The notes beneath the pieces are model-generated. The model saw nothing but the letters and a program-made list of their open reading frames with translations. It did no database searches and was not told where the DNA came from. From assembly GCA_001915025.1 (NCBI GenBank), contig MNDR01000092.1, positions 1 to 64,000 on the forward strand: a DNA stretch of 64,000 nt, read 5' to 3'. This document shows, in pieces, positions 58,349-64,000 of this stretch (position 1 is the first letter of the stretch; every line of letters begins with the position of its first letter). The translations under genes and the position numbers were made by a program. Source of the stretch: Gemmatimonadetes bacterium 13_2_20CM_2_65_7 (GTDB taxonomy: Bacteria; Gemmatimonadota; Gemmatimonadetes; Gemmatimonadales; GWC2-71-9).

Positions 58349-60234
58349 GCGCGTTTCATCCGCATCTACTCGATCGCCGCCTGGGCTTGGCGCGCGGCGT
58401 CGTCTGGGTGGTGGTCGGCATCCTCATACTGTCGTTCTTTCGCGTCCAGATCCTCGGTCACGGCAAGTATCAATTGCAGTCGGAGACCAACCGGCTGCGC
58501 CCGATTCCGCTCCCGGCGCCCCGCGGCGTCATTTACGATCGCAACGGACGCGTGCTCGCAGAAAATGTCCCCGGCTACACAGTGTCCCTGTTGCCGGCAC
58601 CCGAAGCGAACCTGCGCTCCACGCTCGCGCGCATCGCGTCGATCGCCAACATCGACAGCGCGGGAATTGAACGGGCGCTGCAGCGCGCGCGACGGGCGCC
58701 GTACCAGCCGGCGCTGGTTCTGGGTGACGCGCCGTTCACGGTGGTGTCCGCTCTGGAAGAGCGACGCGTCGCCATTCCGGGATTGCTCATTCAGGCCGAG
58801 CCCAAGCGCTTCTACCCGGACACCGCGGTCGTCGCGCACTTGATTGGCTATGTCGGCGAGGTCACGGAGGCCGAGCGCGCGTCCAGCCGTTTTGCGGCCG
58901 TGCGGCTCGGCGGGCTCGTGGGCAAGTACGGCTTAGAGCTCGAGTACGACGATACCTTGCGAGGCTCGGAGGGCCTCCGCTTCGTAGAAGTCAGTGCCAA
59001 AGGACAGATGGTGCGTGACGCGGAAGCGGCTGCGAACCTGAATCCGGTGCCGGGCAAAGATCTGCACACGACGATCGATCTCGATCTGCAGCGGTTCATC
59101 TCTCGGATCTTCCCCGGCGGCAAGCGCGGAGCGGTTATCGCGCTAAATCCGAATACCGGAGAAGTGCTGGCGCTCTATAGCGCACCGGGATTCGATCCCA
59201 ACGCCTTTGTTGGGGGAATCTCCGCGCCGTACTGGCGCTCGCTCAACGAGAGTGCCGCGCATCCGCTGCTCGATCGCGCCATCCAGGCGCGGTATCCGCC
59301 GGGCTCCACGTGGAAGTTGGCCGTGGCGGCGATGGCGCTGAAGCGCGGCATCGTGGGACCGCGCAGCAAAATGCCGATCCCCTGCCGCGGCGGGTTGCAG
59401 TACGGGAATCGTTACTTCCGGTGCTGGGACGCGCGCGGCCACGGTGCGCTGACGCTCACGGAGGCCATCGCGCAGAGCTGCGACGTCTATTTCTACCAGC
59501 TCGGTATCAAGCTTGGGGTCTCGTCGCTGCTCGAGGATGCGAATGCCTGGGGATTCCGCGGACGTACGGGGATCGATCTCCCCGGAGAGCTGCCATCGGA
59601 GTTCCCGACGGGACCCGAGTACTACGATCGCATTTACGGTCCGCGCCGCTGGACGTCCGCCGTCGCGCTGAACCTCGCGATCGGGCAAGGCGAGAACGCG
59701 CAGACGCTCGTGCAGATGGTGCGGCTGTACCAGCAGCTCGCGAGCGATGGCAACATGCGGACGCCGTTCGTCGTGCGGCCCGCCGCTGGCGGGGCTGCGA
59801 GCGCCGAGCACGTGTCCCTCGATCTCAGCGCCGAGCAGCTGGCGACGCTGCGGCGCGCGATGATCGCCGTGGTGGAGCAGGGCACCGCGCGCGGCTCGCG
59901 GCTCGCGAGTCTGTCGATCGCGGGAAAAACGGGTACGGCGCAGAACCCGCACGGTCCGAATCACGGATGGTTCATCGGCTTCGCGCCGCCCGACAAGCCG
60001 GAAATCGTCGTCGGGGCAATCGTCGAGTTCGCGCGCGAGGGACCGTACGTAGCGCCGCTCGTGTCGCGCACGATAGCGCATTATCTCGGCATCGACGATC
60101 GCAGCGCGGCAGCGATGCGGGTCGTGCTGCCCTCCGACTCAGCGCCGCAACCCTTCCAGCTCCCGGGAACGCCGCAGGATACGTTGCCCGCGACTCCGGC
60201 CGACAGTGTTCTCCCGCGTCCGCCAACTCGATAA
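58345..60234 (+). CDS. mrdA: Penicillin-binding protein 2
   Basis: APRGVIYDRNGRVLAENVPGYTV; PGSTWKLAVA SxxK; AGKTGTAQNPHG KTG motif. Confidence 0.96.
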   Translation: MSAFHPHLLDRRLGLARGVVWVVVGILILSFFRVQILGHGKYQLQSETNRLRPIPLPAPRGVIYDRNGRVLAENVPGYTVSLLPAPEANLRSTLARIASIANIDSAGIERALQRARRAPYQPALVLGDAPFTVVSALEERRVAIPGLLIQAEPKRFYPDTAVVAHLIGYVGEVTEAERASSRFAAVRLGGLVGKYGLELEYDDTLRGSEGLRFVEVSAKGQMVRDAEAAANLNPVPGKDLHTTIDLDLQRFISRIFPGGKRGAVIALNPNTGEVLALYSAPGFDPNAFVGGISAPYWRSLNESAAHPLLDRAIQARYPPGSTWKLAVAAMALKRGIVGPRSKMPIPCRGGLQYGNRYFRCWDARGHGALTLTEAIAQSCDVYFYQLGIKLGVSSLLEDANAWGFRGRTGIDLPGELPSEFPTGPEYYDRIYGPRRWTSAVALNLAIGQGENAQTLVQMVRLYQQLASDGNMRTPFVVRPAAGGAASAEHVSLDLSAEQLATLRRAMIAVVEQGTARGSRLASLSIAGKTGTAQNPHGPNHGWFIGFAPPDKPEIVVGAIVEFAREGPYVAPLVSRTIAHYLGIDDRSAAAMRVVLPSDSAPQPFQLPGTPQDTLPATPADSVLPRPPTR

Positions 60235-61459
60235 GGCGCTGGTCGTTTCGGTCTCAGCGCTGGCGCTGTTCGGCCTGGCGACGTTGTACTCCGCCGGTCA
60301 GACAGACGTCCCCACATTCGTGGCGACGATCTGGGAACGGCAAGTCACGTGGCTCGTCCTGAGCTTCGTCGTCGCCGTGTTGACGTTCCGCACCTCGCCG
60401 CGGATGCTGGAATGGGCGACGCCCTTCGCCTACGCGATCGCCTGCTTCCTGCTGTTTCTGCTGCTGTTCATCGGGACGGGAGCGGGCACAGCGGCGGGCA
60501 CGAAGTCGTGGATCGCGATCGGTGGGCATCGCTTCGGTCAGCCGGCCGAGTTGGCCAAGTTGGCCGTGGTGCTCATGCTCGCCCGGTGGCTCGCGGGGCT
60601 GCGCGAGCCACCAGCGACTCTGCGTGACCTGATCCCGCCGGCCGTCATCGCCGGCTTGCCCTGCCTCCTCGTGCTCAAGCAGCCCGATCTGGGAAGCGCC
60701 ATCGTGTTCGTGGCGATCTTGTTCTGTATGCTGTTCTGGGCAGGGACCAAACCGTCCCTCCTGATCCTCGCCTCGTCGCCGGTCATCGGACTCGTGCTCG
60801 CATTCTCCACCGTCGCGTGGGGCCTGTGGATCGCGGTGCTGACCGTGCTGCTCTTCTGGTGGCGACCCTATGTGTGGGAGGGACTCGCCGTCATGGGACT
60901 CAACGTGCTGGGGGGTGTGCTGGCACTGCCGTTCTGGAACCGGCTGGCGCCTTACCAGCAGAACCGGCTGCTGGCTTTCCTGAACCCCGACGTCGATCCC
61001 AGAGCCGCCGGGTGGCACGTGATTCAGTCCAGGGTCGCGGTCGGCTCGGGGGGCTTGCTGGGTAAGGGGTTCACTGAGGGAACGCAGAAACGGCTGGCCT
61101 TCCTGCCCGCCCAGCATACCGACTTCATCTTCTCAGTGGTCGGCGAAGAGCTCGGATTCGTCGGTGTGCTCGTCGCTCTGTCGCTCTTCGCCTGGCTGCT
61201 CTTCACGCTGCTGCGTATCGCACGCAAGGCGACAGATCCGTTCTCGAGTTTGTGCGTATTCGGCGTCGCCAGCCTGTTTTTCACGCACATCGTCGAGAAT
61301 GTGGGCATGACGATCAACCTCATGCCCATCACCGGGATCCCATTGCCGTTCTTCTCCTATGGCGGATCGTTTCTGCTGGCGTGCTCGATTGGCGTGGGTA
61401 TCGCACTTCGCGTTGCGTGGGAAGCCCGGCAGTCGGGGTATGCCGAATTGGGACAATGA
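60206..61459 (+). CDS. rodA: Rod shape-determining protein RodA (SEDS)
   Basis: Multi-TM, KQPDLGSAIVF, GFTEGTQKRLAFLPAQHTDFIFSVVGEELG, PLPFFSYGGS. Confidence 0.96.
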   Translation: MFSRVRQLDKALVVSVSALALFGLATLYSAGQTDVPTFVATIWERQVTWLVLSFVVAVLTFRTSPRMLEWATPFAYAIACFLLFLLLFIGTGAGTAAGTKSWIAIGGHRFGQPAELAKLAVVLMLARWLAGLREPPATLRDLIPPAVIAGLPCLLVLKQPDLGSAIVFVAILFCMLFWAGTKPSLLILASSPVIGLVLAFSTVAWGLWIAVLTVLLFWWRPYVWEGLAVMGLNVLGGVLALPFWNRLAPYQQNRLLAFLNPDVDPRAAGWHVIQSRVAVGSGGLLGKGFTEGTQKRLAFLPAQHTDFIFSVVGEELGFVGVLVALSLFAWLLFTLLRIARKATDPFSSLCVFGVASLFFTHIVENVGMTINLMPITGIPLPFFSYGGSFLLACSIGVGIALRVAWEARQSGYAELGQ

Positions 61460-61466
61460 CTTAAGC

Positions 61467-61488
61467 CTTTGGGACTGGCGTCCCAAAG
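61467..61488 (+). terminator. Perfect 9-bp hairpin between rodA and accD
   Basis: CTTTGGGAC-TGGC-GTCCCAAAG; no clear T-tract. Confidence 0.45.
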
Positions 61489-61521
61489 CGTGCCCTGACA
61501 AATTGTGCGCTTCGTCACCTT

Positions 61522-62388
61522 ATGGCGCGAATGGCCTGGTTCAAAAAAGAACGTAAGCCGCGAACGTCCGAACGGGTCCGGCTCGAGATCCCGGCGGATG
61601 CCTGGGAGAAGTGCGACCAGTGCGGCCACGTGGACATTCGCGAGCGCTTCGTTCGCGCCCTCAACGTCTGCCCCAATTGCGGCTACCATCGCCGCATCAG
61701 CGCACAGGAATACATCGATTTCCTGGTCGATGAGGGTTCCTGGCACGAGCTCTTCGCCTCACTGAAGTCCGCCGACCCACTCAAATTCGAGAACTACGCT
61801 GACCGCGTGCAGGCCGCCGTGAAGAAGGCGGGCCCGCTGGACGCGATCCGCACCGGTTATGCCCGGCTGCACGGCATGTCCGTGAGCCTTGGGGTCATGG
61901 ACTTCGCTTTCATGGGCGGCTCGATGGGTTCGGTGGTGGGCGAGAAGATCGCCCGCCTGGTGCGGCATGCCATCGACAAGCGCTCGCCCCTGATCCTCGT
62001 ATCGGCATCGGGCGGGGCGAGGATGCAAGAGGGAGTGTTATCGCTCATGCAGATGGCGAAGACCTCCGTCGTCATCGCTGAATTGCATGGCGCCGGGGTG
62101 CCCTTCATGTCGGTACTGACGAATCCGACCACCGGCGGCGTCTCCGCGTCATACGCCATGCAAGGCGACGTCATTCTGGCGGAGCCGGGCGCAGTCATCG
62201 GCTTCGCCGGTCCTCGGGTGATCAAGCAGACGATCGGCCAGGATCTCCCTGAGGGATTCCAGACGGCGGAATTCCTGCTCGAGCACGGCATGATCGACGC
62301 GGTCGTGCCCCGCGGCGAGCTGCGTGACACCGCCGCGCAGCTGTTACGGCATATGACCGGCGCCTGGCCGGCTGAGGCCGCCGACTGA
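61522..62388 (+). CDS. accD: Acetyl-CoA carboxylase carboxyltransferase beta subunit
   Basis: CDQCGHVDIRERFVRALNVCPNCGYHRRISA zinc domain; SASGGARMQEGVLSLMQMAKTS. Confidence 0.97.
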   Translation: MARMAWFKKERKPRTSERVRLEIPADAWEKCDQCGHVDIRERFVRALNVCPNCGYHRRISAQEYIDFLVDEGSWHELFASLKSADPLKFENYADRVQAAVKKAGPLDAIRTGYARLHGMSVSLGVMDFAFMGGSMGSVVGEKIARLVRHAIDKRSPLILVSASGGARMQEGVLSLMQMAKTSVVIAELHGAGVPFMSVLTNPTTGGVSASYAMQGDVILAEPGAVIGFAGPRVIKQTIGQDLPEGFQTAEFLLEHGMIDAVVPRGELRDTAAQLLRHMTGAWPAEAAD

Positions 62389-63581
62389 CCTTCGAAGAAG
62401 CCTGCCAGTTCCTTTTCGGTAGACAAGCCGGTCGCATCAAATGGAGCCTCGGCCCCACCGAGGGATTGCTCGACGTCCTCGGCCGGCCAGAGCGGCATTT
62501 CCCAGCGATTCATATCGGCGGCACGAACGGCAAGGGGTCGACGTGCGCGTTCGTCGCCAACGAGTTGCGCGCGCAAGGGTGGCGTGTTGGCCTCTATACC
62601 TCGCCGCACCTGGTGTCGCCCACCGAACGCATCACCGTTGACGACGTGCCGATCAGCGAAGCGGCGTTCGCCGAGTGGACCACGCAGCTCCGGTCGCACA
62701 TCGAACGGCTCGACGCCAGTTTTTTCGAGGCGACGACAGCAATTGCGTTTGCCGACCTCGCGGCGCGGGGCGTCGACATCGCCGTGATCGAAGTCGGGCT
62801 CGGCGGGCGACTCGATGCGACCAACGTCCTCACGCCGCTCGTCTCCGCAGTCACCAAGATCGCGTTAGAGCACGCCGACTATCTGGGCTCGGATCTCAAG
62901 GGAATCGCCCGAGAAAAGGCGGGAATCGCGAAGCCCAAGGTGCCGTTCGTGACTGGAGAACCAGACCACGACATTCGCGCGGAGCTCGTGAAGGAAGCGA
63001 AGCGACGGGGTGCCGAGCCGATCATCATGGTGGACACGTCGTTGCGCGCAAGACGAAGCACCAAGCTCGGACTGCGCGGCCGGCATCAGGTGGCCAATGC
63101 GCTGGTCGCGCATGCCGTACTGAACGCGTTGCCGGAACCGTTTGGGCCGGTCGGGAAGAACTTTCCTGCGAGTTTTGCGAACGCGTATATCCCGGGGCGT
63201 TTCGAGGTCCGCGGTAAATGGATTTTTGACGTGGCCCACAATCCCGATGGCATGCAGGTGGTGGCCGATGCGATTCGGGACTACAAGCCGCGACCGCCCG
63301 TTCACGCCCTCGTGGGGATTCGCAACGACAAAGACTGGCGCGCGATGCTCGAGACGCTGCGGCCCGTTGTCGATCGGCTCGTGCTGACCGTGCCTCCGTC
63401 CATTCCGGTGATGCAGCGTTGGTCGATCGAGGACATGGGCCCGGAGGTCTCATTCGAACCCGACTTTGAGCGAGCGCTCCATGACATCCAGGAAAGCGCA
63501 GGCACGGTACTCGTGACCGGATCGTTTCATACCGTCGGGGATGCGCTCGCGCGGCTGCCCGGTTTTGCGCCGGTGGGATAG
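62385..63581 (+). CDS. folC: Bifunctional folylpolyglutamate/dihydrofolate synthase, apparent CTG start
   Basis: [29 protein letters not shown]; reading frame from CTG 62385 gives [20 protein letters not shown], typical FolC N-terminus; in-frame stop at 62373. Confidence 0.92.
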   Translation: MTFEEACQFLFGRQAGRIKWSLGPTEGLLDVLGRPERHFPAIHIGGTNGKGSTCAFVANELRAQGWRVGLYTSPHLVSPTERITVDDVPISEAAFAEWTTQLRSHIERLDASFFEATTAIAFADLAARGVDIAVIEVGLGGRLDATNVLTPLVSAVTKIALEHADYLGSDLKGIAREKAGIAKPKVPFVTGEPDHDIRAELVKEAKRRGAEPIIMVDTSLRARRSTKLGLRGRHQVANALVAHAVLNALPEPFGPVGKNFPASFANAYIPGRFEVRGKWIFDVAHNPDGMQVVADAIRDYKPRPPVHALVGIRNDKDWRAMLETLRPVVDRLVLTVPPSIPVMQRWSIEDMGPEVSFEPDFERALHDIQESAGTVLVTGSFHTVGDALARLPGFAPVG

Positions 63582-63600
63582 CAGGGCTAAATTGTTGACA

Positions 63601-64000
63601 ATGCAAGGGAAAGCGCTCCCCGGCTTCCGCGATTTCTATCCTGAAGAACTGACTCTCCGAAACCACATCTTCGCGACCTGGCGCAGCGTCGCGGCGCGGT
63701 ACGGTTTTGAGGAGTACGACGGGCCGCCGCTGGAAGCGCTGGACCTCTACACCCAGAAAAGCGGCGACGAGATCGTGCAGCAACTGTATGCGTTTCGCGA
63801 CAAGGGGGATCGAGACGTTGCCTTGCGGCCCGAAATGACCCCGACACTGGCCCGGATGGTGGCGGCGCGCGTGCAAGCGCTCAAGAAGCCGATTCGCTGG
63901 TTCTCGATTCCACAGCTGTTTCGCTATGAGCGTCAGCAACGGGGGCGGCTCAGAGAGCACTTCCAGCTCAACATGGACATCATCGGCGAAGCCTCACCGC
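63601..64000 (+). CDS. hisS: Histidyl-tRNA synthetase (partial, runs off the window)
   Basis: [53 protein letters not shown]. Confidence 0.94.
   Translation, partial: MQGKALPGFRDFYPEELTLRNHIFATWRSVAARYGFEEYDGPPLEALDLYTQKSGDEIVQQLYAFRDKGDRDVALRPEMTPTLARMVAARVQALKKPIRWFSIPQLFRYERQQRGRLREHFQLNMDIIGEASP

Noticed and set aside
1-64000. CRISPR arrays, transposases, integrases, phage genes, toxin-antitoxin pairs
   Set aside because: None recognised; the single tRNA-Leu has no adjacent integrase or attachment-site duplication that I could see.

Overview
High-GC bacterial chromosomal window. Gene content and order suggest Gemmatimonadota, but that is an inference; no rRNA is present to confirm it. 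It is dense and mostly housekeeping: aroA-cmk-rpsA, rplM-rpsI-rpsB-tsf-pyrH-frr-uppS-cdsA-dxr-rseP, rpsO-pnp, mreBCD-mrdA-rodA, accD-folC-hisS (partial), an acyl-CoA carboxylase operon, and one tRNA-Leu(UAA). Accessory parts include a zinc-ribbon/PEGA Ser/Thr kinase operon, a histidine kinase/receiver/DoxX operon, small envelope-protein genes, an RCC1-repeat protein, a glycosyltransferase/methyltransferase pair, a split LigD-type polymerase and ATP-dependent DNA ligase, DUF305 and LVIVD proteins, and a geranylgeranyl-reductase-like oxidoreductase with a 2[4Fe-4S] ferredoxin. I saw no CRISPR array, transposase, prophage or classical defence island. The most unusual signals are at sequence level: (1) dispersed 7-bp tandem arrays, three sharing a GCTCNNN unit, plus 8-bp and 9-bp arrays, several inside conserved genes next to catalytic motifs; (2) several genes that appear to use CTG starts, often in CTGA stop/start overlaps; (3) a 16-bp hairpin that buries the only apparent start codon of an ABC transporter; (4) long G/C homopolymers in coding sequence; (5) an SGNH hydrolase that lacks its N-terminal catalytic-Ser block. 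All family names come from motif recognition by eye; no database search was run.
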